A DNA stretch of 14,125 nt from JADJQU01 sp035490315 (GCA_035490315.1 DATHET010000039.1:1-14125), one strand, 5' to 3'. Positions 1 to 7,561 are shown, numbered from the stretch's first letter. The notes: generated by a model from the sequence alone, not told the origin. A program made the numbers and translations.

Positions 1-251
1 ATCACGCGAGCCAACTGGCGCACGGCATCGTCGTCCACGAGGATCAAGTAGCGCGCGGGGAAAGGCATCTCCAGGCCGAGGCGGGTGTTGCGCGTCAGCA
101 GCACGCGGCCTTCCTTGTCTGCAGCGCGGAGCGCCTCGCGGGTCGAAACTTCGCTCCAGCGCGCGTCGTAACCGAGGCAGCGCAGGTACCTGCCCAGCTT
201 GATCAGCATCCGATCGATCTCGAAACGCGGGAGCTCGGTCGGCAGGGACAT
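1..251 (-). CDS. Mut7-C RNase domain protein, N-terminal part (truncated by window edge)
   Basis: Reading leftward from an ATG at 251 gives 83 codons open to the window edge, so the C-terminus is missing. The residues FEIDRMLIKLGRYLRCLGYD (9-28) followed by GRVLLTRN (about 50-57) and ILVDDDAVRQLARV (about 70-83) match the order and spacing of the Mut7-C RNase domain, a PIN-like fold found in bacterial stand-alone proteins and at the C-terminus of animal Mut-7. The Asp in the first motif (D13) fits an acidic metal-binding residue. The second motif reads TRN where many relatives have TRD, which could be natural variation. Family members usually also carry a C-terminal zinc-ribbon part, outside this window. 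The gene is divergent from the gene starting at 346, and the 94 nt between them must hold both promoters. Ribonuclease activity is inferred from the family only. Confidence 0.8.
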   Translation of the reverse strand, partial: MSLPTELPRFEIDRMLIKLGRYLRCLGYDARWSEVSTREALRAADKEGRVLLTRNTRLGLEMPFPARYLILVDDDAVRQLARV

Positions 252-345
252 GGCGCCTGCCCATTCTGCTCCCGATCGGCCCGTGATGGGCCCCTGGGGT
301 ACGCTGCCGCCATGAAAGTCCGGCGAGCCCTTCCGAGCTGATGTC

Positions 346-2910
346 ATGAGCCGACGACTACCCCTGCTCGTGTTGATCGCGTTGATCGTCTTCGCGTTCC
401 TGTGGTTCGGCCGATCTCGCGACGAAGCGCCCGTCGAGCGCCCCGATCAAGCGGTCGTTCCGCCGCAACCGCAGACTCAGTCCGCCGTCCCGCCGCCGAT
501 GCCACGCGTGCTCGAGACACCAGAGGCCGTGACGCGCGAAACCGTGCTCGAGGCGGAACCCGCGGCGGCGGTCGAGTCGAAGCGTCCAATCTGCATCGTG
601 CTGGGCCGCGCGGCGGACGAGAACGACCAGCCGCTGGCCGGCGTGATGGTTCAACTGTTTGCATACAAGGTCTGGACAGAAGGCGTCGATGTCCCGCGAC
701 TGCCAGGCGAGCGCGACTTGCGCGGCTTCGAGATGACGACCGCCGCCGATGGCAAGTTTCGTTTCGAGACGCCCGTGCCGACCGCGGAGAGTCTCTGGCT
801 CACGCTGGAGCCGGATCCCTTCCACGACTCGGCGCGGAAGATCCTGGGCGGGAAGCGCCAGGATGCTCCGCCGTTGCACGCTGGCGAAAATGACTTCGGG
901 ACGATCCGGCTCGTCTCGACCGGTGCGATCCGCGGCAGCGTGCGCGACGAATCCGGCGCGCCGATCGCCGGGGCGAAGCTCGTGCTCGGCCCCGAACGAA
1001 GCCAGACCCTGGGGCGCGAGGGAGTCAGCGATGCTGCGGGCAACTTCATGGTCGGTCATTCGCCCGCCGGTACGATGGGCCTCAACGCCAAGGCGGAAGG
1101 CTACTTGTCCGAGTTCCGCAAGCCGATCGACGTCGAGCTGGCTCGCTTCACGGACCACGTCGACTTCGTGCTGCGCAAGGCTCCCAGCCTGAGCGGGATC
1201 GTCGTCGACGACACGGGCAGTTCGATCGAGGGCGCGAGGCTGTTTGGCTGGCCGAAGAGCTCCGGAGCCGGGGCCGGAGCGAAGTCGCTCGCGGACGGCA
1301 GCTTCACGATCTGGCTGCCCCAGGACGAGCCCTACACCTTGGAAGCGACGCGCGACGGTTTCGCGTCGTTCGGGGTGAACGACGACTCCAAGCACTATCC
1401 TCCGGGAACGCGCGACTTGCGGATCGTGCTCGCGCGCCTCGATTCGTCGACCCTGATCGTGATCGATGCCGTGACGGAGCAGCCGATCACGAAATTCGGC
1501 CACGAGGTGCTGCCCAACGAGAGCAGCCACTCCCTTTCGAACACGCACACAGAGCTCCGCAGCCCTGCCGGCGTCGACCACCCCGATGGGCGGGTGAACG
1601 TCGCCTTCCGTCCCGGCATCGACGTGGTCGACGTCGGCGCGCACGGCTACGAGCCGCGGCGTTTCGACCCGAAGCCGGACGAACCGCACGACGGCGGCTA
1701 CGTGGTGAAGCTCACGAGGAATGCGAGTGTTTTCGGTCGCGTCCAGGCAGCGGGCGTGCCGACTGGCGGCGTCGCTCTGCGGCTCGAAGCCGGCCGGAGG
1801 GAGGGTCCGCGCGGGGGCGAACCCGGGCCCCTTCGTTTCATTGCGCAACGCGATGGCACCACGCTGCTCACCAGCGCCGCCGACGGATCCTTCCGATTCG
1901 AGAACACGCCACGCGGCGGCTATCGTCTCATTGCCCGTGCGCCGAGCGGCGAAGTCGCCTGCGTGAACGATATCCAGGTCAAAGCCGGCTCGACGGTCGA
2001 CCTGGGGACGATCGAGCTGGTCCAGGGAGCCACGGTGCGCGGCCTGGTGCTCGTTCCTGCTGGTCGACGCGCGGGTGGCCTGACCGTGCGCATCGACAAT
2101 GCGAATTCCGGCGAGAGCCAGGTGACCGACGACGAGGGTCGATTCCGGTTCGAAGCCCTGGCCGCGGGAGCGCACCAATTCTTCCTGCCCGACGCAAGTG
2201 GCTTGGTCTCCCAAGTTCCGCCCGTCGACGTCGAGCTCGCGGTGAGCGAAGTGCGCGACGTCCAGATCGACGCGCGTGAATTCGGAACCTGCTCGATCGA
2301 CCTGACGATCTTGATCGGCGGGCGGCCCGCGGCGAACGCGCAGGTTGGCCTGACGCGCCCCGGCGAAAAGAGCAAGCGCATCGAGCTGGGCTCGACCAAC
2401 AGCGAAGGGCGCGTAGTCGCTTCGGCGCCGCTCGCCAAGGGGCTCGGCCTGAGCCTTTGGACCGCCGATCGGACCCTGGTGAACCATCCGACCGCAAAGT
2501 TCGACCTCACGCTCGACGCGAAGATCGTCGAGACCATCCGTTTCGCGACCGCGACCGTCGAGATCGTGCTGCCCGGGACTCTGATCCTTCCCGCCCAATG
2601 CACCCTGCGCTTCGAGCTCGCGACGCCCGGGGACGCCATGGCCATTCCGGCGACTCGCTACATCAGCCTGGCTGACGGCGTGACCCAGGATGGCGGCGTG
2701 ACGTCGAGTGAGGGCGGACATCGGCTGCGTTTCGCGGACGCTCTCGCCGGGGACTGGCAGCTCACCGTCGACGTGTCCGACATGGCCGATCCGATGGAGA
2801 AAGTGCAGCTCAGTCCCAACTCCTGGAGGAGCCAGCGCAAGACGATGTACAGCGCGACCCGTGTGTTGAAGCTCGAGGCCGGTCAGACAGCCGTCGTCGA
2901 GTTGCGCTGA
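346..2910 (+). CDS. Membrane-anchored protein with multiple carboxypeptidase-regulatory-like domains
   Basis: 854 residues. A hydrophobic segment at about 5-21 after a short basic N-terminus suggests an uncleaved anchor or signal peptide, followed by a Pro/Ala/Glu-rich linker to about residue 75. The rest is a series of beta-sandwich units of the CarboxypepD_reg type, recognisable by a G-x-V strand, a turn of the type D(E/D)xGxPxxGA, and a later ADGxFRFE-type strand. Unit starts are near residues 87, 197 (GSVRDESGAPIAGAKLVL), 284 (GIVVDDTGSSIEGARLFGW), 464 (GRVQA) and 566 (GLVLV). Matching DG.F.F strands include AADGKFRFE, ADGSFTIW, ADGSFRFE and DEGRFRFE. No peptidase catalytic motif is visible, so these are likely structural or binding modules exposed outside the cytoplasmic membrane. 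The region after about 650 is less clearly repeated. It converges with the kinase gene, whose stop lies 43 nt away. Ligand and role are unknown. Confidence 0.85.
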   Translation: MSRRLPLLVLIALIVFAFLWFGRSRDEAPVERPDQAVVPPQPQTQSAVPPPMPRVLETPEAVTRETVLEAEPAAAVESKRPICIVLGRAADENDQPLAGVMVQLFAYKVWTEGVDVPRLPGERDLRGFEMTTAADGKFRFETPVPTAESLWLTLEPDPFHDSARKILGGKRQDAPPLHAGENDFGTIRLVSTGAIRGSVRDESGAPIAGAKLVLGPERSQTLGREGVSDAAGNFMVGHSPAGTMGLNAKAEGYLSEFRKPIDVELARFTDHVDFVLRKAPSLSGIVVDDTGSSIEGARLFGWPKSSGAGAGAKSLADGSFTIWLPQDEPYTLEATRDGFASFGVNDDSKHYPPGTRDLRIVLARLDSSTLIVIDAVTEQPITKFGHEVLPNESSHSLSNTHTELRSPAGVDHPDGRVNVAFRPGIDVVDVGAHGYEPRRFDPKPDEPHDGGYVVKLTRNASVFGRVQAAGVPTGGVALRLEAGRREGPRGGEPGPLRFIAQRDGTTLLTSAADGSFRFENTPRGGYRLIARAPSGEVACVNDIQVKAGSTVDLGTIELVQGATVRGLVLVPAGRRAGGLTVRIDNANSGESQVTDDEGRFRFEALAAGAHQFFLPDASGLVSQVPPVDVELAVSEVRDVQIDAREFGTCSIDLTILIGGRPAANAQVGLTRPGEKSKRIELGSTNSEGRVVASAPLAKGLGLSLWTADRTLVNHPTAKFDLTLDAKIVETIRFATATVEIVLPGTLILPAQCTLRFELATPGDAMAIPATRYISLADGVTQDGGVTSSEGGHRLRFADALAGDWQLTVDVSDMADPMEKVQLSPNSWRSQRKTMYSATRVLKLEAGQTAVVELR

Positions 2911-2953
2911 GCGACGAGCCCTAGACGCGGCGCGATCGACTGCGTCGTAACGG

Positions 2954-5002
2954 TCACTTCGTAAACAAAGACTCGATGTTCTCGCGCCAGACGGCTCCGC
3001 GCGAGTCGCCGTCGTGCAGGAGCCCGGCGTTCCAGGCGATGGCGGTCTTGGCGTCCGAGCCCGAGACCAGGTCGATCACCAGGCCTGGAGAGAGGCGGCG
3101 CGGGCCGTTGCCTGCGTAGCTCCAGCGCTCGCAGGCCTGCTTCGGGCGCACGGCGATGAGCTCGTGTCGCGCGAGCGGACTGCGCGTGCGCTTGTCGACC
3201 AGGTTCTCGCCGATCGCGACCACCAGCTCGCTGTTCTCGAGCCTCTCCATCAGCGTCGCGCGCACGTCGGCGATCCCTCCGTCGACGATCGTCGATCCGC
3301 CGATGCCGTACAGCGTCGCGGTCTCGCCCGATTGTCGCATCTCGGCGAGGGCGAACACGTAGGCCGAGAAGAGCAGCGTGCCCAGGAGCGGCGTGGCGAT
3401 CCCGGTCCATTCCTTGCGCCCCTCGCGCCAGCACAGGCAGATGCCCGCGAGCCACAGCGCGATGCCGGCGATCAGAAAAGTGCCCGCCGGATTCGGCAAT
3501 TGATTGCGCAGCCAGCGCTCGCGCTGCGGAGTCCCCAGCTCCGGAACTTCCGCGCCTTCGTGCGAATACTCGGGCAGCATGCGCATCAGCCGGTCCCCGT
3601 ACTCCTCGGTCCAGGGCCCGACGGACCCGCGTTCCGGGCTGGTCGGCGTCGCGTAATGGAAAGTGCCCATCTCCCACATCGACTCCACGCCCGCGCCGAA
3701 GCCGGTCAGACCGAACGAGGCGCAGACGGCGAAGGAAGCACCGCGCAGGACGCGCGAGAGCCTCGAGCGCGCTCGGAAATCCGCGGGGAGGTCGGCGGGG
3801 CCGAAGGGCGCGAGGCGCGTGAGCAGGTAGAGCCACACGGTTCCCTGCAGGACGAGCAGCACGATCCCGACCATGCCCCAGCTCGTCACCACGGGCAGCA
3901 GGAGATTGACGATCGCGACCCAGATGCACAGACCGCCCAGGATCGAACCACGGCGCACGCGCGACGGTTTCGCGGGAGAATCCGCCTTCGCCGCGGGCGG
4001 CGTGGAAGCCTTCTGCGGCTCCAGCGCCGACACTGCCGCCTCGGCCCGCGGCGGCGAGGCGTCGCGGATCGACTGCACGTCGGTCTTCACTTCCGCCGCC
4101 TGCTGGTAGCGCAGCGCGGGCTCGTTCTCGAGGGCGCGCAGCACGACTTCGTCGAGGCGCACGTCGAGCTGCATTTTCGCGCTGGGCAAGGCGAAGCGGC
4201 CGATCGGAAGCTGGCCCGTCAACATTTCATAGAACACGACGCCCAGCGAGTAGATGTCGGCGCGGTGATCGACGGTGTGCGCGCCGCGCAACTGCTCGGG
4301 AGCGCTGTAATGCAGCGTGCCCATGCCGACGTCCGACTGCGTCAAGGTGTGGGCCTCGCTCTCGTGCCCGCTGAGCTTCGCCAGGCCGAAGTCGGCGATC
4401 TTCACGCGTCCCTCGCGGTCGAGCAGCACGTTCTCGGGCTTGATGTCGCGGTGCACGATCCCGAGGTCGTGGGCAGTCTGCAGCGCGTCACAGAGTTGCG
4501 GAACGATCGCGAGGGCGCGCTCGGGCGTCATCGCACCGCTCTGCAAGGCCGTGCGCAGATTGATGCCGTCGATGTGCTCCATCAGGAGCCAGCACATTCC
4601 CTCGGTCTCGCCGAAGTCGTAGACAGCGACGATGTTGGCGTGGTCGAGGCGCGCCATGGCCCGGGCTTCGCGCAGGAAGCGCTCGGCGAAGGCGGCCTCG
4701 TGCTCCAACTCGGGCGAGAGAATCTTCAAGGCCACCAGACGGTCGAGCTTCTTGTGCCGCGCGCGGTAGACCACGCCCATGCCGCCCTGGCCGATCGCTT
4801 CCTGGATCTCGAGGCCGGGGAAGCGCAGGGTGAGTTGGTCGGGCGTCGGCACGGTCGGCCGAGCTCGCGGCTGCGAAGTGCCGTCGCGCTCAGGGATTGC
4901 CGCGGACAAGCCCAGCTGCAGCAGGCAATGCGGGCAGGGTGCAGCGGCGGGTTTCACGGCGCCGCAATCGGAACAGCGTGTCGGGTCGGGGGGAGTGTTC
5001 AT
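2954..5002 (-). CDS. Membrane Ser/Thr protein kinase with N-terminal zinc ribbon
   Basis: 682 residues, complete Hanks-type kinase. A CxxC...CxxC ribbon (C10, C13, C23, C26) precedes the kinase domain at about 62-315. All hallmark elements are present: glycine loop GQGGMG at 71-76, ATP-binding lysine in ALKIL (K93), helix-C glutamate E112, HRDIKPEN at 184-191, DFG at 204-206 and APE at 234-236, so it should be active. A Pro/Ala-rich linker (about 315-350) leads to hydrophobic segments near 354-374, 377-396, 418-438, 507-525 and 535-554. The last 125 residues are predicted soluble, on a side of the membrane I cannot fix. There are no PASTA repeats, so the sensor part is lineage-specific. GAGG sits 5 nt before the ATG. 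It lies 57 nt downstream of the sigma-factor gene on the same strand, suggesting the pair works together; phosphorylation of that sigma factor is an inference. Confidence 0.95.
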   Translation of the reverse strand: MNTPPDPTRCSDCGAVKPAAAPCPHCLLQLGLSAAIPERDGTSQPRARPTVPTPDQLTLRFPGLEIQEAIGQGGMGVVYRARHKKLDRLVALKILSPELEHEAAFAERFLREARAMARLDHANIVAVYDFGETEGMCWLLMEHIDGINLRTALQSGAMTPERALAIVPQLCDALQTAHDLGIVHRDIKPENVLLDREGRVKIADFGLAKLSGHESEAHTLTQSDVGMGTLHYSAPEQLRGAHTVDHRADIYSLGVVFYEMLTGQLPIGRFALPSAKMQLDVRLDEVVLRALENEPALRYQQAAEVKTDVQSIRDASPPRAEAAVSALEPQKASTPPAAKADSPAKPSRVRRGSILGGLCIWVAIVNLLLPVVTSWGMVGIVLLVLQGTVWLYLLTRLAPFGPADLPADFRARSRLSRVLRGASFAVCASFGLTGFGAGVESMWEMGTFHYATPTSPERGSVGPWTEEYGDRLMRMLPEYSHEGAEVPELGTPQRERWLRNQLPNPAGTFLIAGIALWLAGICLCWREGRKEWTGIATPLLGTLLFSAYVFALAEMRQSGETATLYGIGGSTIVDGGIADVRATLMERLENSELVVAIGENLVDKRTRSPLARHELIAVRPKQACERWSYAGNGPRRLSPGLVIDLVSGSDAKTAIAWNAGLLHDGDSRGAVWRENIESLFTK

Positions 5003-5028
5003 GGGGACCTCGGCCGCTGCATACGGGA

Positions 5029-5040
5029 CTGCCCGGGCAG
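5029..5040. promoter_or_regulatory. 12-bp perfect palindrome between sigma and kinase genes
   Basis: CTGCCCGGGCAG is a perfect palindrome lying in the 57-nt spacer between the sigma-factor stop and the kinase start. It could be a small operator or a short RNA hairpin affecting kinase expression, but a 12-bp GC-rich palindrome can easily occur by chance in DNA of this composition. Confidence 0.2.
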
Positions 5041-5059
5041 GTTACACGCCGAGGTCCAT

Positions 5060-5791
5060 TCAACGAGCGCCCAAGGCGTCGCGCAGGGCCACGAGCTCGG
5101 TATCGATCTCCCGCGGATCCTCGATGGTCGCGGCGACTTCCTCGCGCAGCAGCTCCCCATAGCGGCGGCGCAGGCGATGCAAGGCGACTTTGAGCGCGCC
5201 GGCGCTGGTGCCGAGCTCCGCGGCGAGGGCGGCCTGGCTTTGGTCCACTTCGACGCCGGTCAAATGGGGCTCGAGCTTGGCGAAGTGCTCCGCCTTGCCG
5301 GCGCGTTGCTGCTCGTCGCGCAATCGTGCGAGGCTCTGCTCGAGCACGCGCTCGGCGAAGCGGCGCTCGAAGGCGCGCTCCGGAGATTCGGCGTCGACGC
5401 AGCGGGCGTCCTCGAGCCGCGCGAGGTCCGCGAAATCCGCCAGCGCGTGCGTGGTCGCCCCGCCGCCGCGCTTCTGGGCCGTGGCGCGCGCGTGCTCGTT
5501 GGCGCAGAAGTGCTGGAAAGCCGCGAGCAGGAAGGCGCGGAAGCGCGCGCGGCGCTCGGTCGGGATCAAGCCGCCCTTCTCTACGGCCCGCGCGAAGAAA
5601 CCCTGCACCAGATCCTCGGCGTCGCTGTGCGCCCGGCCTTGTCGGCGCGCGAAGGCATAGAGTGGCTGCCAATAGGCGCCGATGAGCTCGGTCAAAGCTG
5701 CGCGCGCGACGTCGCTGCTCAGCATTCCGGGCTTCCATTCCCCGGCGCGGGCGATGATGCTCCAACGGGTCGTCAGGAAGGGTTGGGGCAT
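5060..5791 (-). CDS. ECF-type RNA polymerase sigma factor, kinase-linked planctomycete type
   Basis: 243 residues from the ATG at 5791. The N-terminus FLTTRWSIIARAG is typical of the planctomycete ECF sigma factors encoded beside Ser/Thr kinases. Region 2 spans about 28-100 and contains HSDAEDLVQGFF (55-66), the core-RNAP and -10 recognition helix. Region 4 spans about 140-222, with a helix-turn-helix around QAALAAELGTSAGALKVALHRLRRRY (positions 186-211) for -35 recognition. The frame stays open to 6181, but that extension runs through a palindromic repeat and does not resemble the family, so the start at 5791 is preferred. No anti-sigma gene is nearby; the kinase immediately downstream is the likely control partner. 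Unlike the ECF43 group described from Vibrio, where acidic region-2 residues are missing and phosphorylation supplies charge, this protein keeps DAED, so the mechanism may differ. There is no clear Shine-Dalgarno before the ATG. Confidence 0.9.
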   Translation of the reverse strand: MPQPFLTTRWSIIARAGEWKPGMLSSDVARAALTELIGAYWQPLYAFARRQGRAHSDAEDLVQGFFARAVEKGGLIPTERRARFRAFLLAAFQHFCANEHARATAQKRGGGATTHALADFADLARLEDARCVDAESPERAFERRFAERVLEQSLARLRDEQQRAGKAEHFAKLEPHLTGVEVDQSQAALAAELGTSAGALKVALHRLRRRYGELLREEVAATIEDPREIDTELVALRDALGAR

Positions 5792-5806
5792 GCTCGAGCG
5801 GCCAGA

Positions 5807-5913
5807 GTACGGAGTCAGGTGAATTCGTCCAGAGTCGTGAGCCCTGTCTCGCCTGCGCCGTGCGCAGGCGAGACAGGGCTCACGACTCTGGACGAATTCA
5901 CCTGACTCCGTAC
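5807..5913. repeat. Long perfect inverted repeat A (52-bp arms, 3-nt loop)
   Basis: Bases 5807-5858 are the exact reverse complement of 5862-5913, separated by CGT at 5859-5861. I checked the arms base by base and found no mismatch. The outer end reads GTACGGAGTCAGG, the middle contains GAATTC, and the tip is GCCTGCGC. It lies between two divergent genes: 15 nt upstream of the sigma-factor ATG on the minus strand and 71 nt upstream of the beta-helix gene start on the plus strand. A closely related copy sits at 7238-7340. No transposase is nearby and no T-tract follows either end, so it resembles a REP or MITE-like palindromic element more than an ordinary intrinsic terminator. Confidence 0.95.
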
Positions 5914-5984
5914 GCGCCCTCTTCACAGACTGGAGCCCATCGAACAGGATGAGGGAGACGTCCCCTATTCCTACAGGACACCCC

Positions 5985-7226
5985 ATGAACCGATTCCCGT
6001 TATTCGCCGCTGCATTCTTCGCCCTGATCCCGACGGTGAGCGCTTCGAACACCTGGTATGTCGACATCAACGGCACGGCGCCGGGGACAGGAACGATCGC
6101 TGATCCGTACACGAGCATCCAATACGCGGCAATGCGACCCGCGACTCTCGATGGTGACACGCTGCTGGTCGCACCGGGCACCTATCCGGAGAGCCTGCAT
6201 GTCGTGACCAAGTTCGTGTCGATCAAAAGCATTGCAGGGCCAGAGTTGACCGTGATCAAGCCGGGCGTCCCAGGCGGCGGCGTCCACTTCGACGGGGGCT
6301 TCACCAATCCGATGCTGGATGGCTTCACGGTTCTCGGTCGCGTGAGTCTGTACGACGCGGGAATCCATCGATGCATCATCCGCCCCTACGATGGAAACCC
6401 TGGCGGAGGAATGTTCATCCAGGGCTCAGGCAGCGTCACCGACTCCACGATCACCGGCTGCTACATGGGGATCGCCCTCGACAATTTCACCGGGACCGTG
6501 AGCTTGCGGGACTCGATCCTCACGGGAAACACCTTCGACATCAGCGCTACCGGCGCGTCCCATGCGTATTGGTCCTACTGCGCGGGAATCACGACTTTCA
6601 ATCTGGGAGGCAATGGACAAGCCGCCCTGCACCCGGGTCTGGGCAACGTCAGCGGCGACGTGGGTTTCTGGGATCCGGCTCGGTTGGATTTCCACCTGCG
6701 GCCAGGATCGCAGTGCATCGACAGCGGCGATCCCTCGAGCCCGCTCGATCCCGATGGATCGCCGCACGACATCGGCGCCTTGACCTACGATCCGACCTAC
6801 GCTCCCGCGCCGAGCGTCTACTGCACGGCCAAGACGAACAGCCAGGGCTGTGTGCCCGCGATCGGCGCGATCGGTTCGGCGAGCGCCAGCTCGGGCACGC
6901 CGTTCTCGATCACGGCCGCGAACGAGCTCGCCAACAAGCCTGGTCTTTTGCTGCTCGGGCTGGGGAAGGTCGCTCAACCCTTCCAGGGCGGCGTGCTGTG
7001 TGTCCAGTCTCCGATCAAGCGCGTCGGCGCTCAAATCTCGGCCGGCGCAGGCGTGTGCGGCGGGACGTACTCCTTCGACATGGCCGCTTACATCGTGAGC
7101 GGCGCGCACCCGGGCCTCGTTCCCGGAGTGCTCGTCGATTGTCAGTGGTGGAGCCGCGACGTGCTCGACCCGGCGGGATTCGGAAGCGCGCTCTCGGACG
7201 CGGTGTCGTTCGGGATTGCTCCCTGA
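5985..7226 (+). CDS. Secreted right-handed beta-helix (DUF1565-like) protein with shared C-terminal domain
   Basis: 413 residues from the ATG at 5985, preferred over the in-frame ATG at 5949 because it begins directly with a signal peptide (MNRFPLFAAAFFALIPTVSA, likely cleavage after A20) and has AGGA 6 nt upstream. Residues 24-100 (WYVDINGTAPGTGTIADPY, GDTLLVAPGTYPESLHV) match the start of pectate-lyase-like parallel beta-helix proteins of the DUF1565 type. Short repeated strands continue to about 180, and a GDPSSPLDPDGSPHDIGA segment closes the helix, as in many such proteins. Residues about 275-413 form a separate domain beginning YCTAKTNSQGC, with five cysteines, and closely related to the C-terminus of the FG-GAP protein at 12270-13970. 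No catalytic residues of a polysaccharide lyase could be identified, so enzyme activity is not claimed. The gene is bracketed by hairpins A and B. Confidence 0.85.
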   Translation: MNRFPLFAAAFFALIPTVSASNTWYVDINGTAPGTGTIADPYTSIQYAAMRPATLDGDTLLVAPGTYPESLHVVTKFVSIKSIAGPELTVIKPGVPGGGVHFDGGFTNPMLDGFTVLGRVSLYDAGIHRCIIRPYDGNPGGGMFIQGSGSVTDSTITGCYMGIALDNFTGTVSLRDSILTGNTFDISATGASHAYWSYCAGITTFNLGGNGQAALHPGLGNVSGDVGFWDPARLDFHLRPGSQCIDSGDPSSPLDPDGSPHDIGALTYDPTYAPAPSVYCTAKTNSQGCVPAIGAIGSASASSGTPFSITAANELANKPGLLLLGLGKVAQPFQGGVLCVQSPIKRVGAQISAGAGVCGGTYSFDMAAYIVSGAHPGLVPGVLVDCQWWSRDVLDPAGFGSALSDAVSFGIAP

Positions 7227-7237
7227 ACGGGCCGGGT

Positions 7238-7340
7238 ACGGAGTCAGGAGAATTCGTCCGGAGTCGTGAGGCATGTCTCGCCTGCGCTGCGCGCAGGCGA
7301 GACATGCCTCACGACTCCGGACGAATTCTCCTGACTCCGT
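7238..7340. repeat. Long perfect inverted repeat B (50-bp arms, 3-nt loop)
   Basis: Bases 7238-7287 are the exact reverse complement of 7291-7340, with loop TGC at 7288-7290. It is the same element as repeat A: the arms align without gaps and differ at four positions (T/A, A/G, C/G, C/A), each matched by the complementary change in the other arm. It begins 11 nt after the stop of the beta-helix gene, so it may also halt transcription or protect that mRNA's 3' end, although no T-run follows. With 7341-7561 it fills the 335-nt gap before the pilin genes. Confidence 0.95.
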
Positions 7341-7380
7341 GTTGAATCGCGCAAATTCGAGCGACGATTCTTCCTACTTG

Positions 7381-7391
7381 CTCCTGACTCC
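7381..7391. repeat. Isolated 11-nt fragment of the palindrome end
   Basis: CTCCTGACTCC repeats exactly the outer part of the right arm of repeat B (7328-7338), 42 nt downstream of it. It may be the remnant of a further degraded copy or an end signal for the element. Confidence 0.4.
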
Positions 7392-7410
7392 ACCGCGAAG
7401 AATTTTCCGG

Positions 7411-7427
7411 GTGCGATGAAATCGCAC
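7411..7427. promoter_or_regulatory. Short perfect hairpin upstream of pilin genes
   Basis: GTGCGAT (7411-7417) and ATCGCAC (7421-7427) form a 7-bp perfect stem around GAA. It lies in a less GC-rich stretch about 135 nt upstream of the first pilin gene. It could be an operator or an mRNA leader hairpin for the pilin operon; it lacks a following T-run, so terminator function is unlikely. I see no convincing -35/-10 pair in 7341-7561. Confidence 0.35.
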
Positions 7428-7561
7428 GATTCGGTTAACACTCGACTCACTTTGTCGCATTCGGTGGGCCGATGTGTCCGGCATGCTCCCGCTCAGGGAG
7501 TGAGCCGATCGCGATCCACGGGGCAGCCCGTGCGCGAGTTCGCTTCGTCAGCGAGTTCGAC

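Noticed and set aside
358..2721. Long open frame on the minus strand (787 codons) opposite the CarboxypepD_reg-type gene
   Set aside because: Low-complexity Arg/Asp/Ala-rich product with no family motifs; the plus-strand protein has an anchor segment and recognisable domains. High GC keeps antisense frames open.
3014..5905. 963-codon plus-strand open frame opposite the sigma factor and kinase
   Set aside because: It runs across two clear minus-strand genes and through palindrome A, and its product shows no domain; a composition artefact.
5807..7340. CRISPR array from the repeated units
   Set aside because: Only two copies more than 1.3 kb apart with a gene between them; no regular spacers and no cas genes.
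7238..7340. Ordinary intrinsic terminator for the beta-helix gene
   Set aside because: A 50-bp stem is far longer than usual terminators, no T-run follows, and a sister copy lies upstream of the gene.
5807..7345. Two similar peptides (ESGEFV.SRE.CLACA..RRD) translated from both hairpin regions, which could look like a small gene family
   Set aside because: The similarity comes from the palindromic DNA repeats themselves; there is no independent start, ribosome site or domain.
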